From positions 387,279-451,278 of the forward strand of contig CASIAI010000001.1 of assembly GCA_949372655.1 (NCBI GenBank): a DNA stretch of 64,000 nt, written 5' to 3'. Shown one piece after another: positions 1 to 8,715 of this stretch (positions within the stretch are counted from its first letter, which is position 1; every line of letters begins with the position of its first letter). Both the position numbers and the translations under genes were made by a program. The DNA is from Candidatus Poseidoniaceae archaeon. GTDB taxonomy: Archaea > Thermoplasmatota > Poseidoniia > Poseidoniales > Poseidoniaceae. Under the pieces are notes generated by a model. The model was given only the letters and a program-made list of their open reading frames with translations, ran no database searches and was not told the DNA's origin.

Positions 1-133
1 TACAACACACATCGTTTCCAAGCATTCCATCTGGAATTGACTCGGTTTGTACCTCGAAAGGTTCCTCAATACCTTGCTGACGCAAAGCATTGACTATTCT
101 TTCGCCAATACCCAAATCTGAAAATGAAACCAT
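1..133 (-). CDS. DEAD-box RNA helicase, N-terminal fragment
   Basis: Only the first 44 residues lie in the window; the gene runs off the left edge. The start is the ATG at 131-133. The translation begins MVSFSDLGIGERIVNAL and continues through GIEEPFEVQTESIPDGML to GNDVCC. This is the Q motif of DEAD-box ATP-dependent RNA helicases: an aromatic residue, then the G-I-x-x-P-x-x-x-Q core that reads the adenine of ATP, directly before the expected Walker A motif, which lies outside the window. Such helicases unwind RNA in ribosome assembly or mRNA turnover. A GGTGAGG-like ribosome-binding sequence sits just upstream of the start. The family call is firm; the specific role cannot be told from this fragment. 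The gap to the thiolase gene (about 100 bases) holds no other gene. Confidence 0.8.
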   Translation of the reverse strand, partial: MVSFSDLGIGERIVNALRQQGIEEPFEVQTESIPDGMLGNDVCC

Positions 134-236
134 ACCCTCACCATTTGTGGCCGCCTTCCAACCCTATTTGATACCCACAGTAGTAATAGTGCCTAAATCA
201 GTAAATTATTGTAAATTATGTGCGGTTCGAACGATA

Positions 237-1430
237 TTAGCCCATTCTAACTAACATTGCCACAGCATTGCCTCCGCCAAGACACAATGTAACAATACCT
301 GATTTTGCTTCAACTCTTCTCATGACACCTATCATGGTGATTAAACATCTAGTACCGCTGCTTCCAAGTGGGTGTCCAAGGCTTATTGCGCCGCCGTGAA
401 GATTGAACCTATCATTTGGAATTCCGACTTCTTTGGCCACTGCACAAGATGCTGAAGCAAATGCTTCATTGTGTTCATAGATATCAACATCTAAAACCTC
501 TAATGAATTTCTTTGTAAAAGAGTCCTAATTGCCGGAATAGGTGCACTCATCACTTGGTCTGGTGCCACACCGCTAGTGCAATAATCCTCGACATAGGCG
601 ATTATATCCCAACCTTGGTTCTTGGCAAAGCCGGCATCTGCTAGTAAAACTGCGCTTGCCCCATCGTTTAGAGTACTAGCATTTCCAGCAGTCACCTGTC
701 CTTCTTTATTGAATACTGGGCGTAACTTAGAAAGTACTTCCATTGAAGAATTCGGTTTTACCCCTTCATCTTTAGAAAATATAACTGGATCTTTTCTCCT
801 TTGTGGCACTTCAACAGAAAAAGATTCCCAATCAAACCATCCCGAATCCCATGCCTTAGCCGCTCTATGGTGGCTTTGAAGTGCGAATTCATCAGAATTA
901 ATTCTAGAAATATCACTTACTTTGGCGACCGTTTCTCCTGTATTGCCCATGTGAATATCATTGTATACATCCCATAATCCATCATGAATCATAGAATCTA
1001 TCAATTTAGAATCTCCCATTTTCTTGCCTCTTCTTTGACCGAGGAGGAGTTGAGGGGCATTTGACATACTTTCCATTCCCCCTACAATGACAACCTTACT
1101 TTGACCTGCACGAATACTGTTTGATGCAAGCATGGCTGCTTCAAGGGAACTTCCGCATACTTTGTTGATTGTTGTTGCTGGAGTTGTTACTGGTAAACCT
1201 GAGCCAAGTGCTACTTGTCTCGCTGGATTTTGGCCACAGCCTGCTTGCAATACTTGCCCAAACAGGAAATCATCTACTAAGCCGCCAGCAGGGTCTAGAC
1301 CAACCCTTGAACATAATTCTTTAACCGCTAGTATTCCCAAATCCACCGCTGATAAAGAAGATAAAGAACCCATAAAGGAACCGATAGGGGTTCTGGATAC
1401 TGCACAGATTGCTACTTTTGATTCTCCCAT
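237..1430 (-). CDS. acetyl-CoA C-acetyltransferase (thiolase)
   Basis: The 397-residue product has the usual thiolase length and complete catalytic motifs. The acyl-accepting cysteine is Cys92 in NKVCGSSLEAAM. The NEAFA block, the GGAISLGHPLGSSG histidine loop near residue 350 and the C-terminal CLGGGN with the second catalytic cysteine are all present. The enzyme condenses two acetyl-CoA to acetoacetyl-CoA, or runs in reverse in fatty-acid or amino-acid breakdown. In archaea it can also feed the mevalonate route to isoprenoid lipids. The fully conserved Cys/His/Cys set argues for a real thiolase rather than the archaeal SCP-x-like paralogue that partners HMG-CoA synthase. It is divergent from the RNase PH gene across a 95-base gap. 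The direction of flux cannot be decided from sequence. Confidence 0.9.
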   Translation of the reverse strand: MGESKVAICAVSRTPIGSFMGSLSSLSAVDLGILAVKELCSRVGLDPAGGLVDDFLFGQVLQAGCGQNPARQVALGSGLPVTTPATTINKVCGSSLEAAMLASNSIRAGQSKVVIVGGMESMSNAPQLLLGQRRGKKMGDSKLIDSMIHDGLWDVYNDIHMGNTGETVAKVSDISRINSDEFALQSHHRAAKAWDSGWFDWESFSVEVPQRRKDPVIFSKDEGVKPNSSMEVLSKLRPVFNKEGQVTAGNASTLNDGASAVLLADAGFAKNQGWDIIAYVEDYCTSGVAPDQVMSAPIPAIRTLLQRNSLEVLDVDIYEHNEAFASASCAVAKEVGIPNDRFNLHGGAISLGHPLGSSGTRCLITMIGVMRRVEAKSGIVTLCLGGGNAVAMLVRMG

Positions 1431-1525
1431 AAATTGGCTAAAAGGGTACTTATCTTGAATGTGTGCATCTAAGTTTACTCTGTTTTCATGAGAAGAGTTG
1501 ATGAAAGAAAAGTCCTGCGGGTGTC

Positions 1526-2350
1526 ATGGCCAAATTCAAAACCGATTTTGAAACCGAGAGAGAACCCAACCAAATGCGACATGTTGAGGTTGAGATTGAT
1601 TTTACCCCAAATGCCCTTGCATCGATACTTTATCGCCAAGGAGACACTGTGATTCTGGTATGTTGTACCAAAGAATCAAGACTACCTGGTTGGTTCCCTA
1701 GAGACTCGACCAAAGGATGGGTACATGCAGAGTATTCTTTACTCCCAGGTTCAACTGATTCTAGATTCCGAAGAGAGAGGCGCGGTGCAAAAGGCCGTAC
1801 TCAAGAGATTGAAAGATTGATTGCTCGCTCTCTGCGTGCTGCTGTAGACCTTGAGGCATTAGGTCCAATTTCCTTGAATATAGATTGTGATGTACTAAAC
1901 GCTGATGGTGGCACTAGATGTGCATCCATCACTGCTGCAAACATTGCACTTCGACTTGCAGTCAGAAGAATGATCGCTCAAGGAATATGCTTGCCTTTGG
2001 ACTTGCGACCTACTGATGATGAGAGAAAATCCGGTTGGACCGCTCCAAAACTTTCCGAAAAAGAAAGAATCAATCATGAAAATGATGTAATCCCTCATGA
2101 CCTAGCAGCCTTATCTGTTGGACTCATCGATGGTGAAGTATATCTTGACCTTGACTATATTCTAGACTCTAATGCTGATGTTGATATGAATGTAGTAAAA
2201 ACTAGCGATGGTAAGTATGTAGAGATTCAAGGAACTGGAGAGGAATCTACTTTTTCAAAGGACGAACTTTCTGCATTGCTTTCACTAGCTGACTCTGGAC
2301 TTGATGCTCTTTTCGAAGCACAGGTCGCCATTCTTGATGGTATTGAATGA
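1526..2350 (+). CDS. rph: RNase PH, bacterial type (phosphate-dependent tRNA 3'-exonuclease)
   Basis: The 274-residue protein trims tRNA precursor 3' ends by phosphorolysis. It shows the bacterial RNase PH signature in order: RHVEVEIDF, then KGWVHAEYSLLPGST, then the RRERRGAKGRTQEIERLI segment that binds phosphate and RNA. These are followed by NIDCDVLNADGGTRCASIT, LDLDYILDSNADVDMNVV with the acidic catalytic residues, and EIQGTGEESTFS. The archaeal exosome subunit Rrp41 has a different N-terminus and lacks this exact motif set, so I call it bacterial-type Rph. A middle insertion of about 20 residues (near 165-190, with SGWTAPKLSEKE) is unusual. The gene lies 61 bases upstream of a tRNA-Phe gene on the same strand. 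A T-run follows the stop. Horizontal acquisition from bacteria is inferred. Confidence 0.9.
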   Translation: MAKFKTDFETEREPNQMRHVEVEIDFTPNALASILYRQGDTVILVCCTKESRLPGWFPRDSTKGWVHAEYSLLPGSTDSRFRRERRGAKGRTQEIERLIARSLRAAVDLEALGPISLNIDCDVLNADGGTRCASITAANIALRLAVRRMIAQGICLPLDLRPTDDERKSGWTAPKLSEKERINHENDVIPHDLAALSVGLIDGEVYLDLDYILDSNADVDMNVVKTSDGKYVEIQGTGEESTFSKDELSALLSLADSGLDALFEAQVAILDGIE

Positions 2351-2365
2351 ACATTCTAGAATTGC

Positions 2366-2371
2366 TTTTTT
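2366..2371 (+). terminator. oligo-T tract after rph
   Basis: A run of six T residues begins 15 bases after the rph stop codon. T-runs serve as terminators in euryarchaea. It may separate the rph message from the following tRNA transcript. No stem precedes it, so support is modest. Confidence 0.3.
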
Positions 2372-2411
2372 CGGAAGGCTTGAAATGCCAGTTGTCATCG
2401 CCACGATTACC

Positions 2412-2487
2412 GGGTAGGTAGCTTAGTTGGGAGAGCGCAGCACTGAAGATGCTGAGGTCGCCGGTTCAAGTCCGGCCCTACCCACCA
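2412..2487 (+). tRNA. tRNA-Phe (anticodon GAA), CCA encoded
   Basis: A full cloverleaf can be drawn. The acceptor stem GGGTAGG pairs with CCTACCC, the D stem GCTT with GAGC, and the anticodon stem CAGCA with TGCTG. The anticodon loop CTGAAGA gives anticodon GAA. The T stem GCCGG pairs with CCGGC around TTCAAGT. The discriminator is A at 2484 and CCA is encoded at 2485-2487. There is no intron. Position 37 is G, as needed for wyosine modification, and a TYW2-type wyosine enzyme is encoded at 39.8 kb. The gene follows rph on the same strand. Confidence 0.97.
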
Positions 2488-2571
2488 TTTTGGCTTGTTT
2501 AGGTGGATTTTTCGACTGATGGATATTTCTTCAATCGTTGGGTTCATGTGCTAGAGACCTTTCTGCCCGTC

Positions 2572-4665
2572 ATGGGCGATGAAATCATTGATGACGTCGA
2601 GGACATCGCTGAGGTCGATGTTGAGCAAAAAGCAAGAGATAAGGTCGCTAAAGAAATCAGTGAAATCAGGCGACGTCGTACGAAGAGTAAGAAGAAACGA
2701 TTCCTAACCAATAAAGAAGATTATGTGTTATTTGCAGGATTTGGATATGGCGCATTATTTGCATTAGTTATATTCTGTATGTCTAGTGGTATTTTTGGTT
2801 CCTCAACTACCCTAGATGAAAAAGCATCTCAAACATTCCTAGATACTGGAGAAAAATGTGATGATATCGAAGATACTCCTTGGATACATATTTTCCCTGA
2901 GAATGACCTCGAATATTTCTCTTTAGCAGGGCATAACCTTGTAGATGGTTTTGCTGTAATGAATTACTCGATAATGGAAATAGAAGGCGATTGGGCCGGT
3001 TTTAGTGAAGAATTAGTCAAAAAGGTCGAAGATGAAAGGGCTTACTTCAAAGCACCATATGACACACTGCAAGAAGGCGATTATAGATTATATTTCGAGG
3101 TTACAATATTCAATAATAGCGATATTCAAAATGCGAGTATCGTTGAGGATGGTGAGAAAATCACTAGAACCATAGACTTCGAATTAGAAATTTCCGACGG
3201 TGGGTTTTTCTCATTCCTTCCGTTTGTAGACTCTGATACAAGAAGCGAAGTAAGAATTACTGATTCAGGAAATCGAACTTGCTGGAGTACTAAGGACCTA
3301 GGAGATTGGGGCTACATCTTGATGGCTGCTGAACTTGGAGGTGGAAGAGAAACTGCTATGCTAACAGGTGGAACCGCTGGAATACCTGCTTGGTGGATGG
3401 CCTTTATCTCTCTTTCATTATCTGCCATAACATTACTAGTAGTCTATCCAATAATGTATAAAATCTACCATCAAGATACTGACGATGTACTATCTAGGAC
3501 TCATATCTCTCGATTGGTGGAAGAATCCCTCAATAGAACTGCAAAGCGGCTAAATATATTGGTTGACTGGGAGTTATACAAAATAGAATCTAGGGAACTC
3601 TCTATTGATATAATGGTGCCGTATAAAAATACGGATGCTACTTTATCAGATAGTAAAGACGTCCGTGCAGATGTTCTTCGCGAAATCCTAGAAGAATTCG
3701 CTATTTTCCGTGTATTCAAACCTGTTCAACTCACTGTTAGAACAATTGGAATCAACCAGGCTATCGACTTTGATAGCGGAGTTGGAATTGGTACCGGTGC
3801 GGAAGGGGCTGAGTTAGAAGACGAACAAGATTACTCTAGTTTCTTTTCCGAACTACACACTTTATCTAGAGTTGAAGATGAAGTAAGAGATAGTCTAGAC
3901 CTTTTCTTTACCAGAAGAATAGATGTTAGAATGGAGGGCGCCGTCGTCACTAGTGATGACAGCGTTATCTTCGTGTCTGTAATTTATCGACCAACACAAA
4001 AATTTGCTTTCTTTAGATTTAAGAAAACAACAGATGAAGTTGAAGTGGAACTTTACCGATATATTTCTGATAGAAATAAAGACCTTCTTGGTGGACAAGA
4101 GTTGATTGTGAAAGCAAGGAATCAAATCTCAACTCTAGCTGACCGCTCTGGTGCTGGCCGTGTCGAAAGTGGTGGTAAAGACGATGATAGAATCGTTGCT
4201 GTCGCAAAACAAGATGGTTTGGGCGGAAAGATGCTACAAACTAAATTCCTTGGAAATACACTTTCTACTGTAGAATATATGGCAAATGAAAAGCGTGAAA
4301 TGATCAATAAATGGGGATTCTGGGGCCTCATAGTATTCGTATGGATTCCATTCATGGCATCAGGTGTACTTGTAGGTGCAATGCTTGGATTGCTGTCTAG
4401 AATGCAATTTTCTAGAGTGCTTGCTGCAACTTTCATCGGTGGAGCCGTTGCTTCTGTAACTTGGGCATATACTGCTGAAGGTATTGTGAAATTTATGCAC
4501 CAGTACAAGTTAGAGGCTGTAATCCCTCTGATAATCATAGTATTTGTTGGAGCTGCATTCCTTCATATTAGGTCTACAAAGGTTAGAAGGCAAACTGAAT
4601 TGTTTGAAGATACCTTGCTTGATAATTTCCATGCAGATGTCCATGCGAAGTATGGCGATAACTGA
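2572..4665 (+). CDS. large membrane protein with C-terminal Sm_multidrug_ex-like helices
   Basis: I do not recognise the whole protein. I take the ATG at 2572 (697 residues) as start; a GTG at 2503 would add 23 residues. After a charged N-terminus rich in K/R/E there is a helix near residues 55-78, then an ectodomain of roughly 190 residues. A second helix follows WWMAFISLSLSAITLL, and then a soluble region of about 280 residues with many acidic positions. The last 130 residues hold three or four helices. The segment with WIPFMASGVLVGAMLGLLSR resembles the putative small multidrug export family (PF06695), but this is a weak, by-eye match. The gene follows tRNA-Phe by 84 bases and overlaps mogA by 14 bases, so the two are probably co-transcribed. 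Function unknown. Confidence 0.6.
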   Translation: MGDEIIDDVEDIAEVDVEQKARDKVAKEISEIRRRRTKSKKKRFLTNKEDYVLFAGFGYGALFALVIFCMSSGIFGSSTTLDEKASQTFLDTGEKCDDIEDTPWIHIFPENDLEYFSLAGHNLVDGFAVMNYSIMEIEGDWAGFSEELVKKVEDERAYFKAPYDTLQEGDYRLYFEVTIFNNSDIQNASIVEDGEKITRTIDFELEISDGGFFSFLPFVDSDTRSEVRITDSGNRTCWSTKDLGDWGYILMAAELGGGRETAMLTGGTAGIPAWWMAFISLSLSAITLLVVYPIMYKIYHQDTDDVLSRTHISRLVEESLNRTAKRLNILVDWELYKIESRELSIDIMVPYKNTDATLSDSKDVRADVLREILEEFAIFRVFKPVQLTVRTIGINQAIDFDSGVGIGTGAEGAELEDEQDYSSFFSELHTLSRVEDEVRDSLDLFFTRRIDVRMEGAVVTSDDSVIFVSVIYRPTQKFAFFRFKKTTDEVEVELYRYISDRNKDLLGGQELIVKARNQISTLADRSGAGRVESGGKDDDRIVAVAKQDGLGGKMLQTKFLGNTLSTVEYMANEKREMINKWGFWGLIVFVWIPFMASGVLVGAMLGLLSRMQFSRVLAATFIGGAVASVTWAYTAEGIVKFMHQYKLEAVIPLIIIVFVGAAFLHIRSTKVRRQTELFEDTLLDNFHADVHAKYGDN

Positions 4666-5266
4666 AGAAGTGGTGACAGGTTTGCAACCTAATACTTTCA
4701 TTGCAGGGTCTAAAGATACCTGTGGCGATATTGCTACTTTAGGAATTATTACCGTAAGTGATAGAGCGAGTAGTGGAGAATATGTTGATGAAGGTGGCCC
4801 TTCAATTCTAGAATTTCTTCAACTATCTCTCTCTAGTCCTGCAAATATAATCTACCGGTGTGTACCCGATGATTTTTCTATAATTGAGGAGACTATGATA
4901 GAATTGGTGGATGACCTGGGCTGTAATGTAGTCGTGACTACCGGGGGCACAGGCCCTGCGAAACGAGACGTAACACCTGATGTGACAATATCAGTTTGTG
5001 ATAGAATTCTCGATGGCTTTGGTGAACAAATGCGTAGTATCTCATTGAAGTATGTCCCCACTGCTATTCTTTCAAGACAAGTCGGCGGTACTAGAGGTAA
5101 GTGTTTGGTTTTTAATTTACCGGGAAGACCAAAATCGATACGGGAAACGATTGATGAAATTTGGCAAGCAGTGCCTTACTGTGTAGATTTACTCGAAGGA
5201 CCTTACATCGATATGAACGATAATGTTTGTATTGCTTTTAGACCCAAGTCTGCAAAAAGACGCTGA
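4652..5266 (+). CDS. mogA: molybdopterin adenylyltransferase / MoaB-MogA family
   Basis: This cytosolic enzyme activates molybdopterin by adenylation before molybdenum or tungsten insertion. The 204-residue product starts at the ATG at 4652, overlapping the preceding gene by 14 bases; the reading frame is open further upstream but inside that gene. It carries LGIITVSDRASSGEYVDEGG at the N-terminus, VVVTTGGTGPAKRDVTPD (the TGGTG substrate loop with the D-x-T-P-D motif) in the centre, and VFNLPGRPKS near the C-terminus. The family usually has PG(N/S)P at this last point, so R in NLPGRPKS is a small deviation. The length fits MogA/MoaB (about 160-200). No other molybdenum cofactor gene is nearby. 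The downstream dihydroorotase is 50 bases away and may be in the same transcript. Confidence 0.85.
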   Translation: MAITEEVVTGLQPNTFIAGSKDTCGDIATLGIITVSDRASSGEYVDEGGPSILEFLQLSLSSPANIIYRCVPDDFSIIEETMIELVDDLGCNVVVTTGGTGPAKRDVTPDVTISVCDRILDGFGEQMRSISLKYVPTAILSRQVGGTRGKCLVFNLPGRPKSIRETIDEIWQAVPYCVDLLEGPYIDMNDNVCIAFRPKSAKRR

Positions 5267-5316
5267 TTAGCCGAAGAGTTCATTCATTACCGTCTAAGTC
5301 GATGTATTAGGCGAGT

Positions 5317-6732
5317 ATGATGATGGACAAAGGCGACTTACTAATTTGTGGTGCCACAATGGTGCTACCCGGTGAAACTATAATTGGAGATTTGAGAATT
5401 TCTGGTGGCAAAATCTCAGAAATTGCGCCAAATGGTGGGCTTAAATCAAACGAAAATGAATTATTTGTAGATGGAACTGGATTACATCTATTGCCCGGAG
5501 CAATAGATCCACAAGTGCATTTTCGTGACCCCGGCCAACCAGAAAAAGAAGACTTAGCCAGTGGCTCGGCTGCTGCTGTAAGTGGAGGAATCACCTCTTT
5601 CTTAGATATGCCAAATAATAATCCTGCAATTACTACTTTGGATGGTATGATGACTAAATTAGAAACTGCTTCTAAAAAATGTATTAACAACTATGGGTTT
5701 TTTATTGGAGCGACAGAAGATAATGTTGAAGAATTACAAAAAGCAGTTGGAAAACCAGATACTCCGGTAGCGATTCCAGGAATTTGTGGAATTAAGATAT
5801 TCATGGGAGCATCAACCGGCACTCTACTTGTGTCTGATAGAGGGGCTCTAAGGAATATATTCGAGAATACTGCTGGACTAATTGCAGTTCATGCTGAGGA
5901 CGAAGATAGAATGAATGAGAGATTCAAAGCCTATCAAGACCGAACCGATATGGAAGCACATGCATTGTGGAGAGATGATATAACTGCATTATTAGCTACC
6001 CAGACTGCGGTTGAAATGGCTAAAGCAACAGGCCATCGATTACATGTTTTGCACTTGACTTCAGGGCTTGAAGCGGATTGGCTAAGCGATGTATGTCAAA
6101 GCCCAAGTAGTGCGGTTGAATCTCCAATAATTACTACAGAGGTATTACCACAACACCTCACTTATGATGAAACAGATGTCCATGAAAGAGGAACTCGTCT
6201 GAAAATGAATCCTCCGATTAGATTTGCAATAGACAAGGAAAAGTTATGGCAGAGATTACATGATGGAACCATCATATGCATCGCTACTGACCATGCACCT
6301 CATACTTTAGAAGCTAAAAAACTTGGATTCCCTAAGGCTCCTAGCGGCATGCCGGGAGTCGAAACATCATTGCCAGTTATGCTAACACATGCCAGTGATG
6401 GAATTTGTACTATTGAAGATGTAGTTAATTGGATGTCTACCAATGTCGCTGAATGTTATCAGATGATTGGCAAAGGAAAACTTGAGGAAGGTTATGATGG
6501 TGATATTGTACTCGTAGATATGAGTAGCAAGACCACTGTAAAAGATGAGTTTACGTGGACTAAAGTTGGATGGAGCCCATATGCTGGCAAGGAATTAGTC
6601 GGATGGCCAGTTTTGACAGTCGTAGACGGCATCCCTGTCTTTGAAAGGAACCAATTGACTGGTCCAAAAGGGAAAATTCTAGTTGGGTCAGGAACTGTTG
6701 GAAAACCTATTCTCATGGGGCCTTGGAAATAA
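5317..6732 (+). CDS. pyrC: dihydroorotase (class I, zinc amidohydrolase)
   Basis: This enzyme cyclises carbamoyl-aspartate to dihydroorotate in pyrimidine synthesis. The 471-residue protein has the metal-binding set of the family. DPQVHFRDPG has His68 and its partner as first-site ligands. GIKIFMGASTG carries the lysine normally carboxylated to bridge the metals. VHAEDED and LHLTSG supply the second-site histidines, and ATDHAPHT the catalytic aspartate. PNNNP and GMPGVETSLPVML are also typical. It starts in a run of three ATG codons (5317-5325), so the exact start may vary by two residues. Allantoinase and hydantoinase are close relatives. The H-x-R-x-P-G and the DMPNNNP loop favour dihydroorotase. 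No other pyr gene is present. Confidence 0.88.
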   Translation: MMMDKGDLLICGATMVLPGETIIGDLRISGGKISEIAPNGGLKSNENELFVDGTGLHLLPGAIDPQVHFRDPGQPEKEDLASGSAAAVSGGITSFLDMPNNNPAITTLDGMMTKLETASKKCINNYGFFIGATEDNVEELQKAVGKPDTPVAIPGICGIKIFMGASTGTLLVSDRGALRNIFENTAGLIAVHAEDEDRMNERFKAYQDRTDMEAHALWRDDITALLATQTAVEMAKATGHRLHVLHLTSGLEADWLSDVCQSPSSAVESPIITTEVLPQHLTYDETDVHERGTRLKMNPPIRFAIDKEKLWQRLHDGTIICIATDHAPHTLEAKKLGFPKAPSGMPGVETSLPVMLTHASDGICTIEDVVNWMSTNVAECYQMIGKGKLEEGYDGDIVLVDMSSKTTVKDEFTWTKVGWSPYAGKELVGWPVLTVVDGIPVFERNQLTGPKGKILVGSGTVGKPILMGPWK

Positions 6733-6790
6733 TCAAAACCTCTATTTTGAGTAAATAATAGGGAAATAGATTAAAAGCACCTTAGTAATA

Positions 6791-7108
6791 ATGGGATTTG
6801 AGAGAACTATTATGAGCGAAGGATTGGAAGAAACACTTGGAAGCGGATATCAACAGATAATAATTGGATTTGTGGTATTCATTATTGGAGCGATTTGGGG
6901 CGGAATACAAGCAGATGTTGATATGACTGCATCAGATATTTACTGGCCTGCATTCACTATGCTAGCTGGCGCTATGATTACTATGCTAGGTATTTCATTT
7001 GGAACAGAAAGGGAAGATGACCGAACTCACGACCTAATGGATGCAATAAACGAACTAACCGCTAGAATGGAATCCATGATTGGCGGCGATGAAAGTTCTG
7101 AAGAGTAA
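6791..7108 (+). CDS. small two-helix membrane protein
   Basis: The 105-residue protein is unrecognised. It has two predicted membrane helices, IIIGFVVFIIGAIWGGI and the stretch from IYWPAFTMLAGAMITMLGI, joined by a short acidic loop. A charged C-terminal helix of about 35 residues follows, ending MIGGDESSEE, which could form a coiled coil. The start may be 6791 or the ATG at 6812. It is convergent with the M32 carboxypeptidase gene and separated from it by one base. Codon use looks like its neighbours. Confidence 0.6.
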   Translation: MGFERTIMSEGLEETLGSGYQQIIIGFVVFIIGAIWGGIQADVDMTASDIYWPAFTMLAGAMITMLGISFGTEREDDRTHDLMDAINELTARMESMIGGDESSEE

Positions 7109-7109
7109 A

Positions 7110-8609
7110 CTAATCCAAATCATATAGATTAGAATATTTTTCTTCCACATATTGTAAGAAAGGCTCAGGAGAAGGTGGCATTCCAGTCGCTTTTTCTATC
7201 AATTCACTAGGCGTCCATTTACTACCTTGATGATGTATTTTTGGTCTTAACCAGTCAAGAAGACTAGACCAATTACCTGATTTAATTATTTCATCAACAT
7301 CACCAAGATCTTCCGACATTGATTGTAGTAACTGTGAAGCATATAGATTTCCAAGTGTATAGGTAGGGAAATAGCCGAATGCAGCCATAGACCAATGAAT
7401 ATCTTGAAGACAGCCTTGAGTATCATTTGGAACTTTAAGGTCAAACCATTCTTCAAACATTAAGTCCCATACTTTAGGCAAGTCTTTAACCGGTAAATCT
7501 TCATTGAAAATTTTCTTTTCTATCTCATATCGCAACATAACATGTAGATTGTAAGTAACTTCATCAGCCTCGACTCGAATAAATCCTGGAGTAACGCTAT
7601 TAGCGATTTTATTCAAGTCTTCAGGACTCCAATCCGGAGATTGAGGGAACTGCTCTTTGAACCAAGGTAGTGCTATCTTCCAAAAAGAAGGAGTCCTGCC
7701 GATCTGGTTTTCCCAAAATCGACTTTGTGATTCATGTACTCCTAGCGACACTGCATCTCCCCTGGGAGTGAAGGAATGTTCACGTGAAAGCCCTTGCTCA
7801 TACAGTGCATGTCCTGTTTCGTGCATGACTGCATATAGACAAGAAAACGGGTCTTTCTCATCAAATCGTGTGGTGAACCTAGTATCTCCTGGCCATAATC
7901 CGGCAGAGAATGGATGAGTTGATGCATCCATTCTTCCTGCTTCAAAGTCAAAGCCCATAGCCTGTGAAACCTTAGTACAAAACTCAGTTTGTCCTTCGAT
8001 AGAAAACAACATACCCTTGGGTAATTCGGGGTCAGGACTGGATTGTTTTGCTTTGATTATTTTTTGTAATAAAGGCACTAACCTTTTCTTAAGCCCATCA
8101 AAAAGTGGATCATAATCGCTTACTTTCATTCCAACTTCGAACTCATCTAATAATACATCATATGGTGTTGTTTCTATCCCATAATATTGAATCTTCCTTT
8201 TAGTCATGTCAATGAGTTCCTGTAACTTCTCTTGAAACATGGAAAAATCAGACTCTGCTCTTGCCTGTTGCCATGCCAATAATGCTTCTGATTTAGTTCT
8301 AGCAAATTGTGCTACGAATTCTGATGGCAATTTAATCGCCTTCTGGAATCTTCGCGTTATCTCCTTCAAGTTAGACTTTTGATCTTGGTCAAGACTATCA
8401 TCTTGAGACAATCTCTCAATGAGTTGACCCAATTCAGGGTCAATAGTACGTGAATGTTGTTCTTTAGCTAGCCAAGACAATATTTCTCCTCTGGATTCTG
8501 CTCCTTTCGCAGGCATTATCGTTTCTTGGTCCCAACCTAAATGACCCTGCAATGCCCCGATTTTGTGAATATCTTTTACTCTAGAAATGAATTGTTCATA
8601 ATCGTCCAT
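7110..8609 (-). CDS. carboxypeptidase Taq family metallopeptidase (M32)
   Basis: This cytosolic zinc carboxypeptidase removes C-terminal residues from peptides. The 499-residue length matches the M32 family. All diagnostic motifs are present in order: HPF within ASTHPFSAG, DTRFTTRF (D-x-R-x-T), HETGHALYEQG (the HEXXH zinc site and catalytic Glu), VHESQSRFWEN (the third zinc ligand and H-E-S-Q), IRVEADEVTYNLH, and GCLQDIHWSMAAFGYFPTY (G-x-x-Q-D-x-H-W). The N-terminus has the usual helical lid, with GHLGWDQETIMP. There is no signal peptide. It is divergent from the M29-like aminopeptidase gene across 106 bases, so two peptide-degrading enzymes share one promoter region. This fits a peptide-consuming heterotroph. 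Confidence 0.94.
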   Translation of the reverse strand: MDDYEQFISRVKDIHKIGALQGHLGWDQETIMPAKGAESRGEILSWLAKEQHSRTIDPELGQLIERLSQDDSLDQDQKSNLKEITRRFQKAIKLPSEFVAQFARTKSEALLAWQQARAESDFSMFQEKLQELIDMTKRKIQYYGIETTPYDVLLDEFEVGMKVSDYDPLFDGLKKRLVPLLQKIIKAKQSSPDPELPKGMLFSIEGQTEFCTKVSQAMGFDFEAGRMDASTHPFSAGLWPGDTRFTTRFDEKDPFSCLYAVMHETGHALYEQGLSREHSFTPRGDAVSLGVHESQSRFWENQIGRTPSFWKIALPWFKEQFPQSPDWSPEDLNKIANSVTPGFIRVEADEVTYNLHVMLRYEIEKKIFNEDLPVKDLPKVWDLMFEEWFDLKVPNDTQGCLQDIHWSMAAFGYFPTYTLGNLYASQLLQSMSEDLGDVDEIIKSGNWSSLLDWLRPKIHHQGSKWTPSELIEKATGMPPSPEPFLQYVEEKYSNLYDLD

Positions 8610-8715
8610 ATCACTTGCACATGTACCTCATTCATCAATACTTTCATAATTTACTGACTTAAAAAAGTTTATTTTACGGCCACACATTCAAGACTAACGA
8701 CATTATCCGACTATC

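Noticed and set aside
2503..2571. Upstream GTG start of the large membrane protein after tRNA-Phe
   Set aside because: It would add 23 hydrophobic and aromatic residues only 16 bases after the tRNA. The ATG at 2572 begins a typical charged N-terminus, so it was preferred, though the longer form cannot be excluded.
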